Positions 44,266 to 52,923 of a stretch of 58,914 nt of DNA are shown here, one piece after another. The notes under the pieces were generated by a model. The model was not told the DNA's origin and did not search any database. It saw nothing but the letters and a program-made list of their open reading frames with translations. The stretch is from Polaromonas sp. (GTDB lineage: Bacteria > Pseudomonadota > Gammaproteobacteria > Burkholderiales > Burkholderiaceae_C), in assembly GCA_025362315.1 (NCBI GenBank), contig JANYGP010000038.1, positions 1-58,914 of the forward strand, in the 5' to 3' direction. A program made the position numbers and the translations under genes. The first letter of the stretch is position 1, and each line of letters opens with the position of its first letter.

Positions 44266-44329
44266 GGGTTTTTGGCAGGCAGCGCCTCAGGATTTATAAA
44301 ATGAAGGGCGACAGCAACGGCGGCAAAAT

Positions 44330-45742
44330 TTACTGAGGCGGCTCGCGGTATTCCACATAAGCCCGACCGCGAACGTCCTGTGCCCACAACGCATAAGCCT
44401 CTTCCTGCTTTTTCTCGCGCAGCGCCGTTTTGGCCAGCTCACGCACCTCACGGGTAGACAGCTGCGCCTCGCGGCGCTCCATGACCTGAATCAGGTGCAC
44501 ACCAAAACGCGAGACCAGAGGCTGGGAGATCTGGCCAGGTGCCAAACTGTTCATGACCTGCTCAAACTCGGGCACAAACATGCCGGGGTTGGTCCAGCCC
44601 AGGTCGCCGCCATTGGCGGCCGATCCATCGTCGCTGTTGGCTTTTGCCAGCGCCGCAAAATCGCCACCGTCGGTGACCTGCTTTCTCAAACCGAGCAGCT
44701 TTTGTGTCGCCGCGGCTTCGCTGGTTTGCGGCGATGCGCGCAGCAAAATGTGGCGGGCGCGGGTCTGGGTCACGTTGATGCCCGGCATGCCGGCCTGCCG
44801 TATTTCAATCACCTTCAACACATGAAAGCCCGCCCCACTGCGAATGGGTCCGGCGACGCCGCCGGCCTTCAAAGACTTGATGGCATCCAGAAAAAGCGTT
44901 GGGTAGCGTTCGGCGTTGCGCAAGCCCATCTGGCCACCCGTGCCGCGTGCAGCCGGTTCAGAAAACTCATTGACCAGCGGCGCGAAGTCAGCGCCTGAGC
45001 GCGCGCGCTCGGCTGCCCGTTGCGCTTTGGCCAGCTGCGCCGCCACCTGTTCGGGCGTTGCATTTTCAGGCACTGCCACCAAAATCTGCGCCAGATTGAT
45101 GTCCATGGACGCCATGCTGCTGCTGCCGTCCTGTTCGCGCAGGAACTGGTCGATGTCGCTGTCAGTAATTTTGACCCGGGCTTCTACTTCGCGCTGCCGA
45201 AAGCGGCTGACCAGCAGCTCGTCACGCAGGTTTTCACGGAATTTGTTAAATGTCAGTCCATCGGTGGCCATTCTTTTTCTCAAGTCGTCCACCGACATCT
45301 GGTTTTGCTGGGCAACACCCTGCACGGCACCTTCAATGCTGCTGTCGTCAATTCGCAAACCGGATTGGCGGGCCTCCTGGAGTTGGGCTTTGTCTGTGAT
45401 CAAGCGATCCAGCACCAGTCGGGTCAGCTCGGCACGCGGCGGCACGGCGCCGCCGGATTGCGTCAGTTGCTGCTCCGCTCTGAGCAGGCTGCTGCGAACC
45501 TCGTTGTTGGTCACCGGCTCTGAATTGACCACGGCGACGATGTAATCTGCCGAGCGTTGATTGCCCGGCAAAGCCGTGCTGGCACCAGCCGCTGAGGAGG
45601 GTAGACGCAGCAGCCCGGTAGAGGGCCGAAGCGTCTGTGCCTGCAGTGCTGCACATGGCAACACAAGCAAGCTCAGCGCCAGAAGGCGGGTCAACCCTGG
45701 AGCCAGGGGACTGAAGTGGTGAGCAGTGGAGAAGTTAGTCAT
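44330..45742 (-). CDS. surA: SurA periplasmic chaperone / peptidyl-prolyl isomerase
   Basis: Escorts outer-membrane proteins, including LptD, across the periplasm. The 470-residue protein has a Sec signal (LLALSLLVLPCAALQAQ), the SurA N-terminal domain (DYIVAVVNSEPVTNNEVRSSLLRAE, LDRLITDKAQLQEARQSGLRIDD), and two parvulin domains: INLAQILVAVPENA.. (about 215-315) and RARHILLRASPQTSE.. (about 330-430), the second with LGWTNPGMFVPEFEQVM and FGVHLIQV. Its ATG overlaps the lptD stop by eight bases. Confidence 0.95.
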   Translation of the reverse strand: MTNFSTAHHFSPLAPGLTRLLALSLLVLPCAALQAQTLRPSTGLLRLPSSAAGASTALPGNQRSADYIVAVVNSEPVTNNEVRSSLLRAEQQLTQSGGAVPPRAELTRLVLDRLITDKAQLQEARQSGLRIDDSSIEGAVQGVAQQNQMSVDDLRKRMATDGLTFNKFRENLRDELLVSRFRQREVEARVKITDSDIDQFLREQDGSSSMASMDINLAQILVAVPENATPEQVAAQLAKAQRAAERARSGADFAPLVNEFSEPAARGTGGQMGLRNAERYPTLFLDAIKSLKAGGVAGPIRSGAGFHVLKVIEIRQAGMPGINVTQTRARHILLRASPQTSEAAATQKLLGLRKQVTDGGDFAALAKANSDDGSAANGGDLGWTNPGMFVPEFEQVMNSLAPGQISQPLVSRFGVHLIQVMERREAQLSTREVRELAKTALREKKQEEAYALWAQDVRGRAYVEYREPPQ

Positions 45743-48152
45743 AGTTGGTAAAGCGGCTTGGCGCGGTTACTTGGTCACGCAAAAATTCATAACGGGGAAT
45801 GTTGGTTTTGAGCACTTGCAACGGGTTGACACCCAGGCGGGAAAATCCAACCAGTTCCAGCTGGAACAAGATTCGGGTGGTGGAGGCTGCCAGTGTGTTT
45901 TGCGAGCGTTGTACCACCACCCGTCCTATCCAGCAACAGCCATCGTATTCAAAACCCAAAATGCCGTCCACCAGTTTTTTATCCTGAAAACTGTAGTTCA
46001 ACCGGCCCACGGCGTAAGTTCTGCCGCCGCCCTGACCCCGGCCGGCACCCAGGTCTTGACCCTTGTCGCCCCACAGGTCGTTGACGGGCCATTGCCAGCC
46101 AACGTCCACAGAACTGCTGACATCGCGCTGGCGCCTGAGCGCTGCGCTGATCACGCGGTAGTGGCCCGGGTTGTAGCGAACGCCAAAAGAGGAACGTTCA
46201 GACACGCCCAGCTTGGGGTTGTATTGCACTGTGCCATCAAAGGTCCACTGAGGCTGCCAGTTGACGGTGGTGCCAAACAGCACATCGCTGATGCGGTCTG
46301 TAATTGGCAAGGCGCCGGGCAGGCCCACGCGCTGGTCCGCAAAACGCAGCCGCTGTGCCACGCCAAAGCGCACAGCTTCTGCGCCGGTGTCTGGATTGAT
46401 CAGGCGACTGGTCGCCCCCAACGTCAGCAGGTTGGCATCAGCGAGCCGGTCATTGCCCACAAAGGAGTTTTCTGTAAAAACAGTGGCGAAATTAAAATCA
46501 TTCAGGCCCGAATCGTAATTGGGCAGCAAGCTCTGGTCACGGTAAGGCGTGCGGACGTAAAAGGCCCGGGGCTCCAGGGTTTGGGTAAAGCTGCGGCCAA
46601 AATAGCTGGCGCTTCGTTCAAATTGCAATCCACTGTCCAGACTGAAAGTGGGCACCACGCGGGTTGCAGCAGTAGCTGCATTGGCCAGAGGTGCGTCAAA
46701 TTGATAGCTGGTGGCATGTAACTGCACTTTGGGGGTGATGTACCAGCCGGGCGTGATCCAGGGGCGGGACAGGCGCGCAATGCCCACAGAGCGGTTCGCG
46801 TTTGGCTGCAAGCTCAAGCTTCGGTCCGCTGAAAATCGGGTGAAATCGCCAGACAGTGACCAGTCAAAACCCTTTTGGCCCCCAATGGACACATTGCTGC
46901 GGGCATAGGCTGCAGTCAACTGCGGCAGCCTGTCGTAGGGCGGCACGATGGGCGACAGGGGATCCTGCAGGGTTTGCCATTTCAGGGCGCGCAGGCTGCT
47001 GGTGAAATAGCCTCTGCTCCAGTTGGCAGTGACATCGTTGGCCAGCAGCCGCTGGGTCAGCGTTGCACTGTTGCGCGGAAAATCACGCCAATAGTTGTTG
47101 TCGCTGACGCGGTTCAGGTTCAGGTTGAACCCGACATTGCCCAGCTCGGCGATATTCGACTTCAACACGCCGTTTTGCTGAAGTGAATAAGACCACCGAT
47201 CTGCATCCCGCAATTTGTCATTCACCATGTAATTGGCCCGCAGGCGGCCGACATAGTCACGCTCTAAAAAACGGTATTCACCGCCCAGGCCAATGCCGCG
47301 CCTGCTCATGACGATGGGCGTCAATGTGGCGTCACGGTTGGGTGCCATGTTGAAGTAATACGGCTGCTCGACCATCAGGCCGCTGACGCTGTCAACATTG
47401 AAGGTTGGCGGCAAGAAGCCAGATTTGCGCTTGTCACTGAGCGGGAAACTCAAAGACGGAAACGCCAGGATGGGCACGTCCTTGAAACGCAGCACGGCAC
47501 CCGTTGCCACACCCGTTTGTGCTTCCTCGTCAAACTTGAAACTGGTTCCAGTCATAACCCAGGCAGGTGTCCAGCTGGCCTCGTTGCTGCGCTCGCAGGT
47601 GCTGAAGCTGGCCTGCCGGGCAATCAGGACTTTGTCACTGACGAAATCAATGCGCGCAGCGGTGCCATTGCCACCGTTGGACAAAAACCGGTAGCTGGGC
47701 TGCTCAAAAACACCTTCAAAAGTGTCCAGTTTGATGGTGAGTTCTGTGCCGCTGAACTGATTGCCATTGCTGTTGATGCGCACCTTGCCGCGCGCTTTGA
47801 GTGTGTCGTCCGGCTGGTAGAACTCAATGCGGTCGGCATGCAGCGCCTTGCCACCGCGGCGAAGTTCGGCATTGCCGTCGAGCACTGTTTCAAGGTCCGG
47901 GCGACCTGAAATACGATCACCAAAAACAAATGTCGGCGGCGTGCTGGCTTGCCCGTCCGGGGGCGTTTCCGCCAGCATGGCATTCGATTTGAGCCGAACC
48001 GGTGCTTCGGCCTGTCCGGCAGGTGTTACAGGCAAGGCTTGCGCCAGTGCTGGCGCGGCAGTGCTCAGGCTCAATGCCGCAGTAGAAACCAGGAAAAGCA
48101 CAGCGCGCGGCACCGCAGACAAGACCAGAGCTGAAGAACGCACGCGACGCAT
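45735..48152 (-). CDS. lptD: LPS-assembly outer-membrane protein LptD
   Basis: Outer-membrane beta-barrel that inserts lipopolysaccharide into the outer leaflet with LptE. The 805-residue precursor has a signal peptide ending APALAQ, an OstA-like periplasmic domain (DRISGRPDLETVLDGNAELRRGGKALHADRIEFYQPDD..., about 75-200) and a long barrel whose last strands end near FLRDQVTAPSRFTNYD. Cysteines in CERSNEASWTPAW and YDGCCWIGRVV fit the inter-domain disulfides needed for activity. ATG 48152 gives a proper leader. It is divergent from amgK. Confidence 0.95.
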   Translation of the reverse strand: MRRVRSSALVLSAVPRAVLFLVSTAALSLSTAAPALAQALPVTPAGQAEAPVRLKSNAMLAETPPDGQASTPPTFVFGDRISGRPDLETVLDGNAELRRGGKALHADRIEFYQPDDTLKARGKVRINSNGNQFSGTELTIKLDTFEGVFEQPSYRFLSNGGNGTAARIDFVSDKVLIARQASFSTCERSNEASWTPAWVMTGTSFKFDEEAQTGVATGAVLRFKDVPILAFPSLSFPLSDKRKSGFLPPTFNVDSVSGLMVEQPYYFNMAPNRDATLTPIVMSRRGIGLGGEYRFLERDYVGRLRANYMVNDKLRDADRWSYSLQQNGVLKSNIAELGNVGFNLNLNRVSDNNYWRDFPRNSATLTQRLLANDVTANWSRGYFTSSLRALKWQTLQDPLSPIVPPYDRLPQLTAAYARSNVSIGGQKGFDWSLSGDFTRFSADRSLSLQPNANRSVGIARLSRPWITPGWYITPKVQLHATSYQFDAPLANAATAATRVVPTFSLDSGLQFERSASYFGRSFTQTLEPRAFYVRTPYRDQSLLPNYDSGLNDFNFATVFTENSFVGNDRLADANLLTLGATSRLINPDTGAEAVRFGVAQRLRFADQRVGLPGALPITDRISDVLFGTTVNWQPQWTFDGTVQYNPKLGVSERSSFGVRYNPGHYRVISAALRRQRDVSSSVDVGWQWPVNDLWGDKGQDLGAGRGQGGGRTYAVGRLNYSFQDKKLVDGILGFEYDGCCWIGRVVVQRSQNTLAASTTRILFQLELVGFSRLGVNPLQVLKTNIPRYEFLRDQVTAPSRFTNYD

Positions 48153-48253
48153 TGTTGGGAAGAAGGAAAACCTGTTTGTAAAATGAACGCCGATTATCCA
48201 TGACCCTCCCACAGCACCCAAGCGGGCAGAATCCACGTCATTGCGACATCTTT

Positions 48254-49420
48254 ATGAACCCACAGCCCCCCTCACCCCAATTGTCCATATTGTCCATATT
48301 GCCCATATTGCCCATATTGCTCAACACAGACACCGGCGCGGGCGCCGTTCTGTGGGCCGATGAAAAGAGAAAGCAGTTCTTTACAGGCTGGCTGGGCAGC
48401 ATTGCTGGCGCGCACTGTCTGGACGCTTCCAGCCTGCGCCTGGCATCTGCTGATGCCAGTTTCAGGCGGTACCTGAGGATCAACACCGTAGCAGCTGGGA
48501 GTGAGCCCGTCAGCTGCATCATCATGGATGCGCCGCCGGACAAGGAGGATTGCACATCATTTGCCAAGGTTGCAGCTTTGATGGCCGATGCTGGCCTTCA
48601 TGCGCCACGCGTTTTGGCCTGGGACAAAGCCCATGGGTTCATGCTGCTGAGTGATCTGGGCGCAAAAACCATGATGGAAGTCATTTCATCGCCCCTGGTT
48701 GTCGATGCCGTAAACCAGCCAACAGCTGCAAACCATGCCATGTACATGCTGGCTGTCGATGCACTGGTGCAGTGGCAACTGGCATCAAAACCAGGCGTCT
48801 TGCCGGCGTATGACGATGCCCTGCTGTCCAGGGAGCTGGCACTTTTTCCGGACTGGTATGTTGCCAGGCACCGCGGCATTGTGCTGACCGCAAGCCAGCA
48901 AACGGTGCTGGATGATGCTTTCAGGCTGATCAAGGCCAGCAACCTGCAGTCGTTGGGCGGGGCACAGGTTTTTGTTCACCGTGACTATATGGCGAGAAAC
49001 CTGATGGCGACCAACGGTCAGCTGGGAATTCTGGATTTTCAGGACGCTGTGTATGGCCCGATCACTTACGACATTGCCAGTCTGATGCGCGATGCCTTTC
49101 TGACCTGGCCAGAAGATTTTGTCATCGACATCACGGTGCGCTACTGGCAAAAAGCGCTGGCGGCGGGCTTGCCTGTGGGCGATGATTTTGGAGAGTTCTA
49201 CCGGGCAGTGGAATGGATGGGGCTGCAACGCCACCTGAAAATCCTGGGTATTTTTGCCCGCCTGACGCTGCGTGACGGCAAGCCCAAATACCTGGCAGAC
49301 ACTCCGCGCTTTGTCAGCTATGTCCGCGCTACCGCGGCAAGGTATCGGCAGCTGGGGCCGTTCATGGTGCTGCTGGACGCCATTGAAGGCAACGAAACGC
49401 GTGTTGGCTACACATTTTAG
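48254..49420 (+). CDS. amgK: AmgK-type sugar kinase (aminoglycoside-phosphotransferase fold)
   Basis: AmgK phosphorylates the anomeric carbon of MurNAc/GlcNAc in cell-wall recycling; MurU then makes UDP-MurNAc. The 388-residue protein has an APH fold: SADASFRRYLRI at the nucleotide site, LLSDLGAKTMME, the catalytic loop VFVHRDYMARNLM and the metal-binding GILDFQDAVYGPITYD. In Pseudomonas amgK also lies beside lptD and surA, supporting the call. Residues ~10-24 are encoded by a 9-bp tandem repeat, so the first ~30 codons are unusual and a later start is possible. Confidence 0.87.
   Translation: MNPQPPSPQLSILSILPILPILLNTDTGAGAVLWADEKRKQFFTGWLGSIAGAHCLDASSLRLASADASFRRYLRINTVAAGSEPVSCIIMDAPPDKEDCTSFAKVAALMADAGLHAPRVLAWDKAHGFMLLSDLGAKTMMEVISSPLVVDAVNQPTAANHAMYMLAVDALVQWQLASKPGVLPAYDDALLSRELALFPDWYVARHRGIVLTASQQTVLDDAFRLIKASNLQSLGGAQVFVHRDYMARNLMATNGQLGILDFQDAVYGPITYDIASLMRDAFLTWPEDFVIDITVRYWQKALAAGLPVGDDFGEFYRAVEWMGLQRHLKILGIFARLTLRDGKPKYLADTPRFVSYVRATAARYRQLGPFMVLLDAIEGNETRVGYTF
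48281..48316. repeat. Four tandem 9-bp copies at the start of amgK
   Basis: TTGTCCATA twice then TTGCCCATA twice, continuing into TTGCTC. Read in frame as (L-S-I)2(L-P-I)2. Changes in copy number would add or remove three residues without a frameshift. Confidence 0.88.
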
Positions 49421-49442
49421 TGCCAAATATTGATTATTTAGT

Positions 49443-49497
49443 GCTGTAGCCCATATTATACGGGCGCTAACAGCTACTAATTAAATAGCAATTACAG
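49443..49497 (-). repeat. R1 repeat after amgK
   Basis: On the minus strand: TTGCTATTTAATTAGTAGC hairpin, core AGCTGTTAGCGCCC, and TATGGGCTACAGC. A well-kept copy in the convergent spacer between amgK and the bchO-coupled gene. Confidence 0.85.
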
Positions 49498-49562
49498 GCC
49501 TGTCCAGTCAGTTTTATTATTTTGGCCATTTGCTGCCTGACGCAAACTTGGCCTGAGCTTTT

Positions 49563-50036
49563 TTAAGGCGTGCATTGCCCGGTGGATGTGACCAAACCGC
49601 GCAGGTCACTGGTCCATGTCATGGCCGCAACATCAAACTGGATGCGCTCGCCATCCACCCCTGTCAGCAAGCTGCTGCCGCTGACAGTGAAGGTGTACAC
49701 CGGAACGTCGTCAATCTGCACCGAGCGCACGACCTCGCCGTCATATTCCACTGCAACAGTGCGCTGCCACAGGTTGCGTGCTGGCAGGTAGAACGCGTTG
49801 CAAGTCAAGCGCGTGACTGTGTTGGGGACTGTGCTGGCAGACTGCTGGGCCGCAATCGCGCTGCTGCCCGGTTCGGGTTTTGTCTCGGCAGCAACGACTT
49901 GGACGGCGGCAAAACACAGCAAAAATCCAGCGATTGAGCCTTTTTTTAGCCCTACGGACAGATTTTTTAAGTAATAAAGACTTATAGCCCAATATTTACG
50001 GGCGCTGACAGCTCCTGTTTTAATAGTACGCTTCAT
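49563..50036 (-). CDS. Exported protein of unknown function, translationally coupled to bchO
   Basis: 157 residues. Its ATG overlaps the bchO stop (ATGA). A hydrophobic export segment (SIAGFLLCFAAVQVVAAE, about 38-55) is preceded by ~20 residues encoded by an R1 repeat (TIKTGAVSARKYWAISLYY). The mature part is about 100 residues with VTRLTCNAFYLPARNLWQRTVAVEYDGEVVRSVQIDDVPVYTF (beta-rich, one cysteine near each end) and ends STGQCTP, so a disulfide is possible. I do not recognise a family. The coupling to bchO may be historical only. Confidence 0.65.
   Translation of the reverse strand: MKRTIKTGAVSARKYWAISLYYLKNLSVGLKKGSIAGFLLCFAAVQVVAAETKPEPGSSAIAAQQSASTVPNTVTRLTCNAFYLPARNLWQRTVAVEYDGEVVRSVQIDDVPVYTFTVSGSSLLTGVDGERIQFDVAAMTWTSDLRGLVTSTGQCTP
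49975..50030 (-). repeat. R1 repeat in the leader of the bchO-coupled gene
   Basis: On the minus strand: GTACTATTAAAACAGG, core AGCTGTCAGCGCCC, then ATTGGGCTATAAG. It starts three codons after the ATG and is read in the same frame as the copy in the mla lipoprotein leader. Confidence 0.82.
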
Positions 50037-50944
50037 GCTTGATCCCACAGTTTAAGAATTGGCGCAACAACCATGTCAGGCCGCTCTTCATGCGCCAGAT
50101 GTCCCAGGCCGGCCAAGGTGGTCAGCTGCGGCCGGGGCGCTTTGGAAGACCTTGGCCACAGCGCTACCAGCTTGGCAGCCTGGCGGGGCGAGATGGTGAG
50201 GTCATGGCTCGCAACGATCAGGCTCAGCGGTGTTGCCAAGCGGGGCAAGTCAAGCGCCAGCTGCGGCAAGTCCCAATTAGCCATCATCCCAAGCGCACCC
50301 GCTGCATGGCCCGGGTTGGTGACCAGCTGGGCGTACAGCGCCATGCCCTCAGCATCCAATGTGGACCCTGTACTGCTGATGAGTTTTTGCAGCACAGCGG
50401 GCTGGCTGGCCTGCCGGGCAAAAATGGACGGCACAAAAGGCAGTGCAGACATGAGCCTGGCAACGGGTGAGAACACCTGGCCTGCCAGCCCGCCAAGGGG
50501 CTGCAAAGCGCCATTGATGCTGACAATCTGCTCTGAGGTGGCCAGTCCATCGAGCGCCATGCGCACGGCAATGGCTGCACCTGCTGAGTGGCCAATGGTG
50601 ATGGCAGGCGTGAGCTTCAGTACGCCCAGCAATTGCCCAATCGCCTTGGCCATGCCGGGCAACGACAGCTGCACTGAGTTGCTGCCGCCCGGCGGCATGT
50701 CCGTGAAAGCGTGGCCAGGCAGGTCAAGCGACAGCACTTTGAAGCGGGGTGTCAGCAACGGAATCAACCCCCGCCACGAATGGGTGGATGCGCCTGTGCC
50801 GTGCAGCAACAGCGCCGTCGGTAAATTTGACCCTTCGTCAAACAGCTGCACATGCCAGCGCAGGCCTGCGGCCTGAATGAATTGGCTGTTGGCGCGGTGC
50901 GGCCAATGCTTGCCGTCTGTTTGCCATTGCAGGCGCTGGGTCAT
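50033..50944 (-). CDS. bchO: BchO-like alpha/beta hydrolase associated with magnesium chelatase
   Basis: BchO accompanies bchI-bchD in purple phototrophs; its exact role in Mg-protoporphyrin formation is not settled. The 303-residue protein has the BchO opening WPHRANSQFIQAAGLRWHVQ, the oxyanion region LLHGTGASTHSWRGL, DLPGHAFT and the nucleophile GHSAGA with S120; the histidine is in GLGHLAHEE. ATG 50944 lies 19 bases after bchD; an upstream extension of the frame only shadows bchD. The gene order I-D-O matches phototrophic Proteobacteria. Confidence 0.88.
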   Translation of the reverse strand: MTQRLQWQTDGKHWPHRANSQFIQAAGLRWHVQLFDEGSNLPTALLLHGTGASTHSWRGLIPLLTPRFKVLSLDLPGHAFTDMPPGGSNSVQLSLPGMAKAIGQLLGVLKLTPAITIGHSAGAAIAVRMALDGLATSEQIVSINGALQPLGGLAGQVFSPVARLMSALPFVPSIFARQASQPAVLQKLISSTGSTLDAEGMALYAQLVTNPGHAAGALGMMANWDLPQLALDLPRLATPLSLIVASHDLTISPRQAAKLVALWPRSSKAPRPQLTTLAGLGHLAHEERPDMVVAPILKLWDQA

Positions 50945-50963
50945 GGCAACCGCAAGCCTGTCT

Positions 50964-52757
50964 TTATCTGGCGGCAACAGTTGCCAGTTGCACCACGCGC
51001 GACACCGCTTGCGCGCCTGCATACGGCAGCGGCACGTACGCAGCGCCCATGGCATTGGCCAGCGCACGCGCAGCAGCTTGCGGCTGGGGGGAAGTGTCGA
51101 GTAGCAATGCGGTGATGCCGGCCTGGCGCAACTGACGCGCGGCGCTGGTGGCGTCTTCAGCGGCCTGGGTGCGGCCAGCCGAGCCGTCGCGCGCAATGTT
51201 GCCCCGGCCATCCGTGAGTAACACGACAACCGGGGTTTCGCCCCGGCGGCTGATTTGCTCAGCCAGCTCGCGGGCAGCATCAATGGCTGTGGCCAGCGGC
51301 GTACCGCCACCGCCAGGCAGCCCGGCCAGGCTGCGTTTGGCCCGTGTAAGCGAGCGGGTGGGCGGCAGCAGCAGTTCAGCCGTCTTGCCGCGAAATGCCA
51401 ATACCGAGACCCTGTCGCGCCGCACGTAGCAGTCAGCCAGCAACAGCTCGACGGCGCCTTTGGCCTCCGCCAGGCGGTTCAATGCGGACGAGCCGGATGC
51501 GTCAACCACGAAAAGCGTGGTGGTCTGGCCAACCTGTTTGAAGCGGGTGACGTGAAAGTCTTCACGCCGGACGTGGATGCGTTTTGCACCAGGTGGCGTC
51601 GGGTTTTGCCGCTCGCGCAGTTTTTGCCAGGGCGCGGCAGCACGCAAGGTTTCAATCACATTCAGCCGCGCGCCTGCACGGGGCTCACCGCGCCTGGCGC
51701 CCATTGGCCTGCCGCGTGTCTGGCTTTTTTGCACCGCACCGGATCGGCCTGCGGCTTGCGCACGTGCTTTGGCAGCCTGGCCGACTTGAAGTGCAGCCAG
51801 CAAGCCAGCGGGTATGGCGGCAAGTGCTGCCTCCAGCACGTTGTCTGCCAGGGCTTCCGGGCCGTTGATGTCTACCTCGTCCTGCGGGAGCGGCTCGTCG
51901 GGCGGCTGGGCCTGGTCTGCGTTTTGCTCTGTGTGATCTGTTTGATCTGGCGGAGTTTCGTTTTGACCCTGTTCTGGTTCTGGCTGCTGAGTGCTTTCAT
52001 CTTGCGCCTGTGGCAATTGTGTAGCGCGCGGCGCAAGCACTAACTTTGCTGCTAGCGCAGCGTGAGCTTCACTAACTTCCAGCATGTCATCAAGCGCAGC
52101 CGCACAGCGCGCGGCTTTGATGGCGAAAAGTGGGGCGCGAAGTGAGTACACGCCCAGTGCCAATGCGGCTGCGCACAGGGCTTGAACGATATGTTCAGGC
52201 ACCTTCACGCTGGGCAAAAGCGTTCTGGCTTTTGCAATGTGTTCAGCTGTCCACTGGCAGGCATCTTCACCGGGTTTGCTGGCGCTGAGCTGAACCAAAA
52301 ACGCCAGCCGGTCAAGCAATGCAGCAGGCACTTGCTCATCGTCACCCATGCCCTCGTCAAGCGCCACGACGCCCAGGCGTGCAGGCAAGCGCAGCGCCAA
52401 ACCATCACGCTCAATTGAGACTTCTTGCGTGTCCAGCACAGCAGCCAGCCGCGCAGCTGTGCCAAGAGCCACGCGTTCAGCCATGGCCAGCACCACCACA
52501 CCACCATTGGCATTCGCCAGCACGCCCTGCTGTGCGATGGGCCGGCCTGCGTTCAGGGTGGCGCCCAAGTCAAGGCCGCCCAGTAACGCTGCGTCGTTGA
52601 TGCTCAGGGGAATACGGCGCTGCGGTGTGCCCACAGGCAAGAGTTGTTTCAGCAGCGCGAGCCACTCGTTGCGCGATGGGCTGGCTGATGCACGCAATGC
52701 CACACCGCCTAAACCACACGGGTCGACAGCGAACAAAGCTGCGACCACATTCATCAC
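50964..52757 (-). CDS. bchD: Magnesium-chelatase subunit BchD
   Basis: With BchI forms the AAA+ motor that drives insertion of Mg2+ into protoporphyrin IX by BchH. The 597-residue protein has a degenerate N-terminal AAA+ domain (RIPLSINDAALLGGLDLGATL, without a working Walker A), an acidic glutamine/proline linker (about 248-298) and a C-terminal integrin-I/VWA domain with the metal site DASGSS (419-424), GGGTPLATAID and LLTDGRGN. Size and order fit BchD. The catalytic subunit gene bchH is not in the window. Confidence 0.93.
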   Translation of the reverse strand: MMNVVAALFAVDPCGLGGVALRASASPSRNEWLALLKQLLPVGTPQRRIPLSINDAALLGGLDLGATLNAGRPIAQQGVLANANGGVVVLAMAERVALGTAARLAAVLDTQEVSIERDGLALRLPARLGVVALDEGMGDDEQVPAALLDRLAFLVQLSASKPGEDACQWTAEHIAKARTLLPSVKVPEHIVQALCAAALALGVYSLRAPLFAIKAARCAAALDDMLEVSEAHAALAAKLVLAPRATQLPQAQDESTQQPEPEQGQNETPPDQTDHTEQNADQAQPPDEPLPQDEVDINGPEALADNVLEAALAAIPAGLLAALQVGQAAKARAQAAGRSGAVQKSQTRGRPMGARRGEPRAGARLNVIETLRAAAPWQKLRERQNPTPPGAKRIHVRREDFHVTRFKQVGQTTTLFVVDASGSSALNRLAEAKGAVELLLADCYVRRDRVSVLAFRGKTAELLLPPTRSLTRAKRSLAGLPGGGGTPLATAIDAARELAEQISRRGETPVVVLLTDGRGNIARDGSAGRTQAAEDATSAARQLRQAGITALLLDTSPQPQAAARALANAMGAAYVPLPYAGAQAVSRVVQLATVAAR

Positions 52758-52923
52758 TCGACCCCGCCCTTGCTACTTTGTGTGTTGCGCTTTACTTTGC
52801 AAGCCACCAGTCGCAAGAAGCTCTGCATGTGATGCCCGTCAAAAGTTGCGCAAACAAATTGAGAATTGCAGGCACCAGCTTCTCGGGGGAATGTTTTCCT
52901 GGTTAGCGGCTCGTTGGAAAACT
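52758..52923. other. Spacer between bchI and bchD
   Basis: 166 bases with no gene that I can support and no clear terminator or promoter. This is longer than the usual few-base bchI-bchD junction, so bchD may have its own start or a processed leader. Confidence 0.45.

Noticed and set aside
45726..46721. A 331-codon plus-strand frame opposite lptD
   Set aside because: Antisense shadow of lptD with no domain features.
50945..51310. A 425-residue form of BchO starting at 51310
   Set aside because: The extra 122 residues lie entirely within bchD in another frame and have the composition of a shadow; ATG 50944 gives a normal-length BchO.
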